Of a DNA stretch of 13,645 nt, positions 1-7,956 are shown piece by piece. The notes under the pieces are model-generated. The model had not been told where the DNA came from and ran no database searches. It saw only the letters and a list, made by a program, of their open reading frames with translations. This DNA comes from an uncultured Clostridium sp. (GTDB lineage: Bacteria > Bacillota > Clostridia > TANB77 > CAG-508), in the NCBI GenBank assembly GCA_900556865.1, contig USQS01000014.1, positions 1-13,645 on the forward strand, read 5' to 3'. Each line of letters starts with the position of its first letter. The stretch's first letter is position 1. The position numbers and the translations under genes are program-made.

Positions 1-2
1 AT

Positions 3-3000
3 TTAATAGAAAAAGCTTTATTAAAATATCAAACTAAAAAAAGTCTTAGTATGGATGAAATTTGGAATGTGGGACTTTTTATGCAAATTGCAATTATAGA
101 AAATATTAGGCAAATTGCAGAAAAAATATATATATCACAAATAGAAAAATATAAAGTTGAATCAATAGTTGAGCGACTTTTAGAAAATAAACCAAAACCA
201 GAGCAAAAATTTATAAATTTAAAACTATGTAAAGATTTTAATAAAAAAAATTATGATGTTAAATATCCTTTTGTTGAATATATGTCTTATAGGTTAAAAA
301 AATATGGAAAGCAAACAGAAAGTTATTTAAATGTTTTAGAAGATGAGGTAGAGAAAACAGGAGCAACTGTTTCAGAGGTTATAAGAAGAGAACATTTTGA
401 TATAGCTATACAAAAAATATCTATTGGTAATGCAATAACAAGTATAAAGAAAATTCAAAGAATAAACTTTTTAGAAGTGTTTGAAAAAATAAATGGAGTT
501 GAAGAAATTTTAAGACAAGATCCATATGGTGCTTATGAAAAAATGGATTATAGAACAAAAGAGTATTATAGAGCAAGTATACAACAAATTTCTAAAAAGA
601 CAAGAATATCTGAAATGTATATAGCAAAAAAAGCTTTAGAGCTTGCAAAAAATGCTAAAGAGGGCAGCAAAGAAAGCCATATAGGTTACTACTTAATTAC
701 AGAAAATGTGAATATTTTATATAATAAATTGGGATTTAATAAAAAAATAAATTTAAATATAGATAAAAAAGTTAGAATATATATAATTTGGAACATTGTT
801 TTTACAGCTATTATTTCTATGATTATGACTAGATTTTGCCCCGATAAAGATATTTTAAAATTCATAGGTTTTATTTTATTTTTTATACCAATTTCAGAAA
901 TTGTAATTAAAGCAACACAATATGTTTTAAATAAAATGGTAAAACCAAAATTAATTCCTAAAATGGATTATTATAGAGGAATACCAAAAGAAAAAGCTAC
1001 TATGGTGGTTATTCCTACGATTATAAAAGATAAAGAAAAAACAGAACAAATATTAAGAAAATTAGAAGTATATTTTTTAGCAAATAAGTCTAAAAATTTA
1101 TATTTTTGTTTACTTGGAGATTGTAAAGAAAGTTTAAGGGAAAAAGAAGAATATGATAATGAAATTATAAATAAGGGTGTAGAGCAAATAAATTTATTAA
1201 ATGAAAAATACCCAAGTGATGATATACCAATTTTTTCTTTCATATATAGAAAACGTATTTGGAATGAAAAAGAAGGCTCTTATTTAGGATGGGAAAGAAA
1301 AAGAGGAGCTCTAACAGATTTTTCGGAATTCTTATTAGGTAATATGGAAGAACAAGAAGCAAATAAAAAATTCAATATAAATACTTTAGATAATTATAAA
1401 TTAAATATGCCTGAATTTAAATATATAATTACATTAGATGCAGACACAGATCTTACATTAAATTCTGCTTTCGAACTTGTTGGAGTTATGGCACATCCAC
1501 TAAATAAACCTATTTGTAAAAATGGAATTGTTGTAGATGGATATGCATTAATTCAGCCAAGAGTAGGAATAAATTTAGATATAAGCTATAAAACATTATT
1601 TACAAAAATTTTTGCGGGAAGTGGAGGAATAGATTGTTATTCAAATGCTATATCTGACACATATCAAGATAATTTTGCAGAAGGAATTTTTACGGGAAAA
1701 GGGATATTTGATTTAAAAATATATTCTAATTTGTTAAAAAAAGAAATACCAGAAAATACAGTTTTAAGCCATGATTTATTAGAAGGAAGCTATTTAAGAT
1801 GTGGTCTTGCAACAGATATATTATTAATGGATGGATATCCAACAAAATACACAAGTTTTGTTAAAAGACTTTCTAGGTGGATAAGAGGGGACTGGCAAAT
1901 TGCAGGTTGGTTAAAATCAAAAAAATTAAATTTGCTTTCTAAATATAAAATTTTAGATAATTTAAGAAGAAGTTTGTTTGAAATTTTTGCAATTTTATCA
2001 TTTGTATATTTAATAATTTTAGAAAATATTTTTAAAGTTTCTTTAAAATGGCAAATGGGATTGCTGGTACTTTGCATATTATTTCCATATATGATTGAAA
2101 TAATAAATCTTGTTATTTTTAAAAAGGAAGGAGAACAAAAACAAAAGACTTTTGCACCTAAAATAGATGGATATATAGGAGCTGTTTTAAGGGGAATTAT
2201 AACATTTTTTTGCTTACCATATAAGGCATATATAAGTTTAGAGGCAATATGTAAAACTTTATATAGAATGAACATCTCACATAAACATTTATTAGAGTGG
2301 GTAACTTCTGAAGAAGCAGAAAAAAGTTCTAAAGATGATGTAATATCATATTTTAGAAATATGTTTGTAAATTGTATATTTGGTGTAATATTTTTTTTAT
2401 ATGCAGCTTATAAAAATAGTGTTATGGGAATGATAGTTAGTGTTTTATTTATTATTACTCCGGCAATAATGTGTTTTATAAGTAAAGAGAATAAAGAAAA
2501 GAAGGCAAAAGATGAATTGAATAAAGATGAATTAAAATATATACAAGAGATAGGAGAAAAAACATTTAAATTTTTTAAAGACAATTTAACCGAAGAAAAT
2601 AATTATTTAATTCCAGATAACTTTCAGTATGAAAGAAAAGAAGAATATGTAGACAGAACATCTTCTACGAATATTGGTCTTTCTTTAATTGCAGTTATTT
2701 CTGGAGTTGACCTAAATTATATTAGTTTAGATGAGGGAATTTGGCTAATTACAAAGATAATTGAAACAGTAGAAGGACTTTTAAAATGGAATGGACATCT
2801 TTATAATTGGTATAATATAAAAAATAAAACACCTTTAAATCCAAGGTATATTTCAACTGTAGATAGTGGTAATTTTGTGGGATATTTGTATGTAACAAAA
2901 GTATTTTTAGAAGAGCAAAATAGAGATGAATTAAAAAATGTGATAAATAAAATTACAAGAATGATAGAAAATACAGATTTTAAAATGCTTTATAGTAGTG

Positions 3001-6000
3001 AACACAGGTTATTTTCAATTGGTTTTAATGTTGAAGAAAATAAACTTACAGATTCATATTATGATTTATTGGCTTCAGAAGCAAGACAAGCAAGTCTGAT
3101 TGCAATAGCTAAAAAAGATGTGCCTGTTAAGCACTGGGAACTTCTAGGTAGAACATTAACAGTATTGAATAATAAAAAAGGTTTAATATCATGGTCTGGT
3201 ACTGCTTTTGAATATTTAATGCCAAATATTAATATTCCAAGGTATAAGGGAAGTTTATTAGATGAGTCGATTAAATTTGCAATAATGAGTCAGATGGAAT
3301 ATGCAGAGGCACTAAATATACCATGGGGAATATCTGAAACGGCATTTAGTGTAAAAGATTTACATTCTAATTATCAATATAAAGCTTTTGGGATACCATG
3401 GCTTGGATTAAAAAGAGGTTTGGCAGATGATATTGTAATTAGTAGTTATGCAAGTATATTAGCTATAACAGATAAACCAAAGGAAGTAGTAGAAAATTTA
3501 AAAAGATTAGAAAAATATAATATGCAAGATAAATATGGATTTTTTGAAAGTATTGATTTCACACCTGCAAGATTAAAAAGAAATGAAAAGTTTAAGGTGG
3601 TTAAAACTTATATGGCACATCATCAAGCTTTATCATTACTTTCAATAAATAATTTAATAAATAATGATATTTTGCAGAAAAGATTTATGAAAAATCCAGA
3701 AATAGAAGCGGTTTCAATTCTTTTGCAAGAAAAAATGCCTGAAAGGTTTATTGTTACAAAAGAAGAAAAAGAAAAACCTAAAAAGTTGATATATCAAAAT
3801 TGTGACACATATTATGTTAGAAAATTCAAAAAGATTGACCAAAGAAATATTGAAGCAAATATTATATCAAATGGAAAATATTCAATTGCTATAAACCAGC
3901 TTTCACAAGGTGTGAGTAAATATGATGATATATGTGTTAATAGATTTAAAAAGACAAATGATTATGACCAAGGTATTTTTATGTATGTAAAAAATGTAAA
4001 ATCTAAAAATATTACAACAATAGGAGATGAAAATTGGGTTACTTCTTTTATGCCAGATCAAGTTCATTTTGAAAAAATAACTGAAAATATAAGGTTAAAT
4101 CTTAAGATTGGAATTGATACAGAAGAGCCGGTAGAAATTAGAAGTTTAGAAATAGAAAATTTAGGAACGCAAGAAGAAATTTTAGAAATATCTACAGTTT
4201 TAGAGCCAATAATATCAACAAAAGAGCAAGATTTTGCACATCCTGCTTTTAATAATTTGTTTTTGATTTTTGGCTATGATGAAAATGAAAATATTTTAGA
4301 AGTAAAAAGAAAGAAAAGAGAAGAAAATCAAAAAGATATTTATTTAGAAACATGTTTTTTAACAAATGCTGAAACGATTGTTGATAATGAATTTGAAATA
4401 GATAAAGAAAAATTAAATGAAAGAGGTAATTTAAAAATTCCAACAGCAATAGAAAAATCGATTCCTTTTTCTAAAAAAATAGGGCTTGTTGTTGAACCTA
4501 TTTTAGCTATGAAAAAAACAATAAAGGTAAATCCAAAGCAAAAGGTAAGTGTTAATTTAATTTTATCTGTAAATTATGAAAGAAATATTGCAATAAAAAA
4601 TTTATTAAAATATAGAAATTTAGAAAATATAAAAAGAGAGTTTGAAATATCGAAAGCTAAAGCAGAAGCGGAAAGTAGATATTTAGATATAAAAGGTAAA
4701 GATGCAATTATTTATCAAGAAATAATGGGGTATATTTTATTTGATAATCCAATAAAAGTGGTACAATTAAATAATATAAATTTTGCTAAATATAAACAAA
4801 GTGATCTTTGGAAATACGGAATATCTGGAGATTTACCAATAATTTTAGTAAGAATTAGAGATAGTAATGATATTTATGTAATAGAAGAAGTTTTAAAAAT
4901 GTATGAATATTTAAGAACTAAAAATATTAAAGTTGATATTATATTTTTAGATGAGGAAAAACATAGTTATGAAAACTATGTTAAAGAAGAAATAGAATTT
5001 AAGATATTAGATATGCATTTAGCTTTTATGAGAAATGTGCCTGGAGGTATTTATGTTTTATCTAAAAATGAAATAGCAGAAAAAGATTTAGATTTAATAA
5101 AAGTTATTGCAAGTTTGAATATAGATTCTCATAAGGGAGATTTAAAGCATACAATAAAAGACCTAAAAGAAGAGTATTTAATAAATTATCCAAATATGAT
5201 AGAAGAATATTTTGAAGAAATTTGTATGAAAAATAGTACAACCAATCAAATTGATATATTAAAAAATGAAAATAAAAAATATTATAATGAATATGGGGCT
5301 TTTTCAGAAGATGGAAAAGAATATTTAATAAAGATGGATAAAGATTGTAGGCTACCAACTGTATGGTGCAATATATTAGCAAACGAGAATTTTGGAACAA
5401 TTGTTACAGAAAACATGGGAGGATATACTTGGTATAAAAATAGTAGGTTAAACAGAGTATCTAGTTGGTCTAATATGGCTTTTTTAGATATTCCATCAGA
5501 AATAATTTATATGCAAGATAAAAAAACGGGAAAAACATGGTCTCTTGGCTTAAACCCTATGCCAGATGAAAATAAATATAGTGTTATTTATGGGTTTGGA
5601 TATTGCAAATTTATTCATCAAAATATGGGAATAACGCAGGAATTGGAGGTATATGTTCCTAATGAAGATACAATTAAGGTAAATATTTTGAAGCTTACAA
5701 ACAATACAGTTGAACGAAAGAAATTAAAAATAATATACTATGTAAAACCTGTATTAGGGGAAGATGAAATTAAAACATTAGGGTCTATAAAGGTAAATCT
5801 AGATAATGTTTCTAATGTGGTTATTGCAGAAAATTTATGTGAAAATGAATTTAAAAATATAGTTTATGTATCTAGTAGTGAAAAAATAAGAAGTTTTACT
5901 GGAAATAAAAAAACATTTTTAGGAAAAGGACGGAATTTCAAACCCAGATGGATTGAAAAAAGTAAAATTAGATGGACTTACAGGCCTTGGAACACAAGCA

Positions 6001-6014
6001 ATTATTGCAGTTGA
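3..6014 (+). CDS. ndvB: Cyclic beta-1,2-glucan synthase (NdvB/Cgs family), upstream part: 5'-partial and frameshifted
   Basis: This is an inner-membrane enzyme that builds beta-1,2-glucan from UDP-glucose and closes it into a ring. The frame is open to the window edge, and residues before the ATG at 51 still fit the family, so the true start lies upstream; that ATG has no ribosome binding site. Numbering from the ATG: a cytosolic N-terminal part (DPYGAYEKMD at 157-166); membrane segments near 241-262 and 268-292; a GT84 catalytic domain with DADTD at 463-467 and SRWIRGDWQ at 608-616; further membrane segments near 636-658, 667-688, 708-730, 771-789 and 795-815; a glycoamylase-like middle domain (DRTSSTNIG 868-876, STVDSGN 935-941, WGISE 1092-1096), the type assigned to ring closure (GH189); and the start of GH94 from about 1745. 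From about residue 1962 the translation no longer fits the family, and it stops at TGA 6012-6014 because of a frameshift. Family and domains are confident; activity of this copy is not. Confidence 0.9.
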   Translation, partial: LIEKALLKYQTKKSLSMDEIWNVGLFMQIAIIENIRQIAEKIYISQIEKYKVESIVERLLENKPKPEQKFINLKLCKDFNKKNYDVKYPFVEYMSYRLKKYGKQTESYLNVLEDEVEKTGATVSEVIRREHFDIAIQKISIGNAITSIKKIQRINFLEVFEKINGVEEILRQDPYGAYEKMDYRTKEYYRASIQQISKKTRISEMYIAKKALELAKNAKEGSKESHIGYYLITENVNILYNKLGFNKKINLNIDKKVRIYIIWNIVFTAIISMIMTRFCPDKDILKFIGFILFFIPISEIVIKATQYVLNKMVKPKLIPKMDYYRGIPKEKATMVVIPTIIKDKEKTEQILRKLEVYFLANKSKNLYFCLLGDCKESLREKEEYDNEIINKGVEQINLLNEKYPSDDIPIFSFIYRKRIWNEKEGSYLGWERKRGALTDFSEFLLGNMEEQEANKKFNINTLDNYKLNMPEFKYIITLDADTDLTLNSAFELVGVMAHPLNKPICKNGIVVDGYALIQPRVGINLDISYKTLFTKIFAGSGGIDCYSNAISDTYQDNFAEGIFTGKGIFDLKIYSNLLKKEIPENTVLSHDLLEGSYLRCGLATDILLMDGYPTKYTSFVKRLSRWIRGDWQIAGWLKSKKLNLLSKYKILDNLRRSLFEIFAILSFVYLIILENIFKVSLKWQMGLLVLCILFPYMIEIINLVIFKKEGEQKQKTFAPKIDGYIGAVLRGIITFFCLPYKAYISLEAICKTLYRMNISHKHLLEWVTSEEAEKSSKDDVISYFRNMFVNCIFGVIFFLYAAYKNSVMGMIVSVLFIITPAIMCFISKENKEKKAKDELNKDELKYIQEIGEKTFKFFKDNLTEENNYLIPDNFQYERKEEYVDRTSSTNIGLSLIAVISGVDLNYISLDEGIWLITKIIETVEGLLKWNGHLYNWYNIKNKTPLNPRYISTVDSGNFVGYLYVTKVFLEEQNRDELKNVINKITRMIENTDFKMLYSSEHRLFSIGFNVEENKLTDSYYDLLASEARQASLIAIAKKDVPVKHWELLGRTLTVLNNKKGLISWSGTAFEYLMPNINIPRYKGSLLDESIKFAIMSQMEYAEALNIPWGISETAFSVKDLHSNYQYKAFGIPWLGLKRGLADDIVISSYASILAITDKPKEVVENLKRLEKYNMQDKYGFFESIDFTPARLKRNEKFKVVKTYMAHHQALSLLSINNLINNDILQKRFMKNPEIEAVSILLQEKMPERFIVTKEEKEKPKKLIYQNCDTYYVRKFKKIDQRNIEANIISNGKYSIAINQLSQGVSKYDDICVNRFKKTNDYDQGIFMYVKNVKSKNITTIGDENWVTSFMPDQVHFEKITENIRLNLKIGIDTEEPVEIRSLEIENLGTQEEILEISTVLEPIISTKEQDFAHPAFNNLFLIFGYDENENILEVKRKKREENQKDIYLETCFLTNAETIVDNEFEIDKEKLNERGNLKIPTAIEKSIPFSKKIGLVVEPILAMKKTIKVNPKQKVSVNLILSVNYERNIAIKNLLKYRNLENIKREFEISKAKAEAESRYLDIKGKDAIIYQEIMGYILFDNPIKVVQLNNINFAKYKQSDLWKYGISGDLPIILVRIRDSNDIYVIEEVLKMYEYLRTKNIKVDIIFLDEEKHSYENYVKEEIEFKILDMHLAFMRNVPGGIYVLSKNEIAEKDLDLIKVIASLNIDSHKGDLKHTIKDLKEEYLINYPNMIEEYFEEICMKNSTTNQIDILKNENKKYYNEYGAFSEDGKEYLIKMDKDCRLPTVWCNILANENFGTIVTENMGGYTWYKNSRLNRVSSWSNMAFLDIPSEIIYMQDKKTGKTWSLGLNPMPDENKYSVIYGFGYCKFIHQNMGITQELEVYVPNEDTIKVNILKLTNNTVERKKLKIIYYVKPVLGEDEIKTLGSIKVNLDNVSNVVIAENLCENEFKNIVYVSSSEKIRSFTGNKKTFLGKGRNFKPRWIEKSKIRWTYRPWNTSNYCS
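5924..5940 (+). other. Frameshift site inside the cyclic glucan synthase gene
   Basis: Upstream of here the family-like protein is read in one frame (ending FLGKGRN), and downstream in the next frame (ISNPDGLKKVKLDG). Joined, they restore the conserved stretch linking the two halves of GH94, where relatives have a pattern like FxGxxxxxxNPxAL. The net change is one extra base or two missing bases. Two missing bases (for example AA before CGG at 5931, or AT within AATTTC at 5934-5939) give the spacing I expect between FLG and NP; removing one base leaves it one residue short. The CGG at 5931-5933 is the only in-frame CGG codon I could find in the window. The nearby run of seven A (5907-5913) lies upstream, in sequence that still translates correctly, so it is not the obvious cause. 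Confidence 0.8.
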
Positions 6015-7662
6015 ATTAGCAGTTGAACTAGATAGTATGTCGTCAAAAGAAATTGTATTAAATTTAGGTGCTGCCGAAAATTTAATAGATGGGAAAAATA
6101 TAAGCTATAAATATAGCAAAATTTCTAATTGTACACAAGAACTTAAGTTAGTAAAGAAAAAATGGAAAGATGTACTAGAGAAAATACAAGTATATACACC
6201 AATAGAATCTATAAATATTATGCTAAATGGATGGGTTCTTTATCAAACTATATCAAGCAGACTCCTAGGAAGAACAGGATTTTATCAGTCTGGAGGGGCA
6301 TATGGTTTTAGAGACCAATTGCAAGATACACTTGCTTTAAAATATATATTTCCTGACAAAATAAAAAAACAAATTATAAAACATGCAAGACATCAATTTA
6401 TAGAAGGAGATGTGCTTCATTGGTGGCATGAAGAAACTTCTAGAGGAATAAGAACAAGGTTTTCAGATGATTTATTATGGCTTGCATTTTTAACAGAAGA
6501 ATATATAGAAGTAACAGGAGATAAAAAAATCTTAGATATTAAAGTACCATATTTAGCAGGTAAAGTTTTAGAAAAGGAAGAAAAAGAAAGATATGATTTA
6601 TATAGCCCATCTAATATAGAAGAAGATATATATAGTCATATTATGAAAGCAATAAATAAATCTTTAGATTTTGGGGAACATGGTATTCCCAAAATTGGAA
6701 CTGGAGATTGGAATGATGGGTTTAGTGAAGTTGGAAGTAAGCAAAAAGGGGAAAGTGTATGGCTTGGATTTTTCTTATATACTGTAATAAATAGATTTTT
6801 ACCATTTATAGAAGAAAGAGAGGGAACAGAAAAAAGAGAAGAGTATGAGAAAATTATAAATAATATGAAAAGAGCTTTAAATACGGAAGGTTGGGACGGA
6901 AGATGGTTTAGAAGGGCTTTTATGGACGATGGAAATATTTTAGGAAGTATAGAAAATGAAGAATGTAGAATAGACAGCATAGCTCAAAGTTGGTCTGTAA
7001 TATCTGGTGCAGGAGATAATGACAAAAAATTTATTTCTATGGAAAGCTTGGAAAATCATTTAGTAGATAAAGAAAATGGAATAATAAAATTATTAGATCC
7101 ACCTTTTGAAAACGGAAAGTTAGAGCCTGGTTATATAAAATCGTATTTACCAGGTGTAAGGGAAAATGGTGGACAATACACACATGGCAGTATATGGGCA
7201 ATAATTGCTGAAACTTTATTAGGTTTTGGAGATAAGGCAACAGAACTATATAGAATGATTAACCCAATAGAGCAGTCAAAAACTAAAGATGCTAGCAATA
7301 AATATAAAGTTGAACCATATGTGATTACAGCAGATATTTATGGAGTTGGAAATTTGGCTGGAAGAGGCGGTTGGACTTGGTATACAGGTTCTAGTAGTTG
7401 GTTTTATAAAGCTGGAATAGAGTATATTTTAGGAATAAAAATACAAAGTAATGTATTGAGAATAGAACCATGCATTCCTAAAAATTGGAGAGAGTTTTGT
7501 GTTAGATATAAATATAAAAATAGTATATATAATATAAAGGTTTTAAATAAAGATGCAAAAAACTCTGGGGTTAGAAGTGTAAAAGTTAATGAAGTTGAAT
7601 GTAAAAATGAAATTGTATTAGATGGAACAGGTAAAATATTTAATGTATTGGTTGAAATGTAA
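5953..7662 (+). CDS. ndvB: Cyclic beta-1,2-glucan synthase, downstream part: remainder of the GH94 domain
   Basis: This is the continuation of the glucan synthase after the frameshift. Family-like sequence in this frame begins about 5935; the first possible start, TTG at 5953, is a leucine within the conserved NPDGL and has no Shine-Dalgarno site, so this is not a separate gene. GH94 enzymes are inverting phosphorylases of beta-glucosides; in Cgs proteins this domain is thought to control chain length. Visible family motifs, numbered from 5953: GRTGFYQSGGAYGFRDQLQD, EGDVLHWWHEE at 151-161, RTRFSDD at 167-173, GTGDWNDG at 249-256 with the probable general acid Asp255, ENGGQYTHG, and GRGGWTWYTGSSSWFY near the end. 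With about 215 residues from the upstream frame the GH94 domain totals near 780 residues, a normal size. All catalytic motifs are intact, so decay, if real, is recent. A long inverted repeat follows the stop. Confidence 0.88.
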   Translation: MKKVKLDGLTGLGTQAIIAVELAVELDSMSSKEIVLNLGAAENLIDGKNISYKYSKISNCTQELKLVKKKWKDVLEKIQVYTPIESINIMLNGWVLYQTISSRLLGRTGFYQSGGAYGFRDQLQDTLALKYIFPDKIKKQIIKHARHQFIEGDVLHWWHEETSRGIRTRFSDDLLWLAFLTEEYIEVTGDKKILDIKVPYLAGKVLEKEEKERYDLYSPSNIEEDIYSHIMKAINKSLDFGEHGIPKIGTGDWNDGFSEVGSKQKGESVWLGFFLYTVINRFLPFIEEREGTEKREEYEKIINNMKRALNTEGWDGRWFRRAFMDDGNILGSIENEECRIDSIAQSWSVISGAGDNDKKFISMESLENHLVDKENGIIKLLDPPFENGKLEPGYIKSYLPGVRENGGQYTHGSIWAIIAETLLGFGDKATELYRMINPIEQSKTKDASNKYKVEPYVITADIYGVGNLAGRGGWTWYTGSSSWFYKAGIEYILGIKIQSNVLRIEPCIPKNWREFCVRYKYKNSIYNIKVLNKDAKNSGVRSVKVNEVECKNEIVLDGTGKIFNVLVEM

Positions 7663-7678
7663 AGTGGATGTTTTGGTT

Positions 7679-7751
7679 TTAAGAGCTTTTCTACTTAATT
7701 TGTGAAAATTTTTATGATTGGTTTTTATGAATTTTGTTTAAAGGCTCTTAA
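7679..7751 (+). repeat. Inverted repeat with 12-bp arms after the glucan synthase stop
   Basis: Arms at 7679-7690 (TTAAGAGCTTTT) and 7740-7751 (AAAGGCTCTTAA) can pair over 12 positions with one G-U, leaving a loop of 49 bases rich in T. It starts 17 bases after the stop codon. No U-run follows the right arm, so it is not a standard intrinsic terminator. It may be a 3' untranslated region structure that protects the mRNA end, or chance in AT-rich DNA; the GAGC/GCTC core makes chance somewhat less likely. Confidence 0.4.
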
Positions 7752-7803
7752 TTTGTAATATTAATTTATTTAAATAAAAAAATAAGAAATGAAAAATAAT
7801 ATC

Positions 7804-7840
7804 AAAAAAATAGCAAAAATTTGTTGCTATTTTTTTTTTG
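7804..7840 (+). terminator. Rho-independent terminator after the glucan synthase gene
   Basis: The stem AATAGCAA (7809-7816) pairs with TTGCTATT (7824-7831) around a 7-base loop and runs into a tract of T to 7839. A run of seven A (7804-7810) before the stem can pair with the T tract, so it could also work from the other strand, although no gene opposes it here. It ends transcription of the synthase and separates it from the ftsK operon. The stem has only two G-C pairs, but the layout is typical for low-GC Firmicutes. Confidence 0.8.
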
Positions 7841-7842
7841 TT

Positions 7843-7884
7843 TTGATAAAATAGACTTGAGAATTTATAGTTAAATTTTATAAA
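7843..7884 (+). promoter_or_regulatory. Candidate sigma-A-type promoters for the ftsK operon
   Basis: TTGATA (7843-7848) and TATAGT (7866-7871) are separated by 17 bases, close to the housekeeping consensus. A second overlapping pair is TTGAGA (7857-7862) and TATAAA (7879-7884) with a 16-base spacer. They lie directly after the terminator and 70-110 bases before the ftsK start, where a promoter is needed. In DNA this AT-rich, -10-like hexamers occur by chance, so the choice between the pairs is not settled. Confidence 0.45.
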
Positions 7885-7936
7885 AAAAATTGGATTAAAA
7901 ATAAAGTATAAATAAAATAGACAAAGGTTAAGTTTT

Positions 7937-7947
7937 AGGAAGGAAAG
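7937..7947 (+). promoter_or_regulatory. Ribosome binding site deciding the TTG start of ftsK
   Basis: The purine-rich AGGAAGGAAAG ends 9 bases before the TTG at 7957. An in-frame TGA at 7948-7950 excludes any earlier start, and the next in-frame ATG lies far inside the membrane domain, so TTG is the start. Confidence 0.75.
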
Positions 7948-7956
7948 TGATTAAAA

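Noticed and set aside
51..53. ATG at 51 as the real start of the glucan synthase
   Set aside because: The frame is open back to base 3 with family-like sequence (IEKALLKYQTKKSLS before the Met), and no Shine-Dalgarno site precedes the ATG.
5953..7662. A separate GH94 phosphorylase gene starting at 5953
   Set aside because: The TTG has no ribosome binding site, lies inside a conserved motif, and the piece lacks the N-terminal sandwich part of GH94, which sits in the upstream frame.
7765..7778. Perfect 14-base palindrome TTTATTTAAATAAA as an operator
   Set aside because: It contains only A and T in a very AT-rich gap, lies before the terminator rather than near the ftsK promoter, and is expected by chance often enough.
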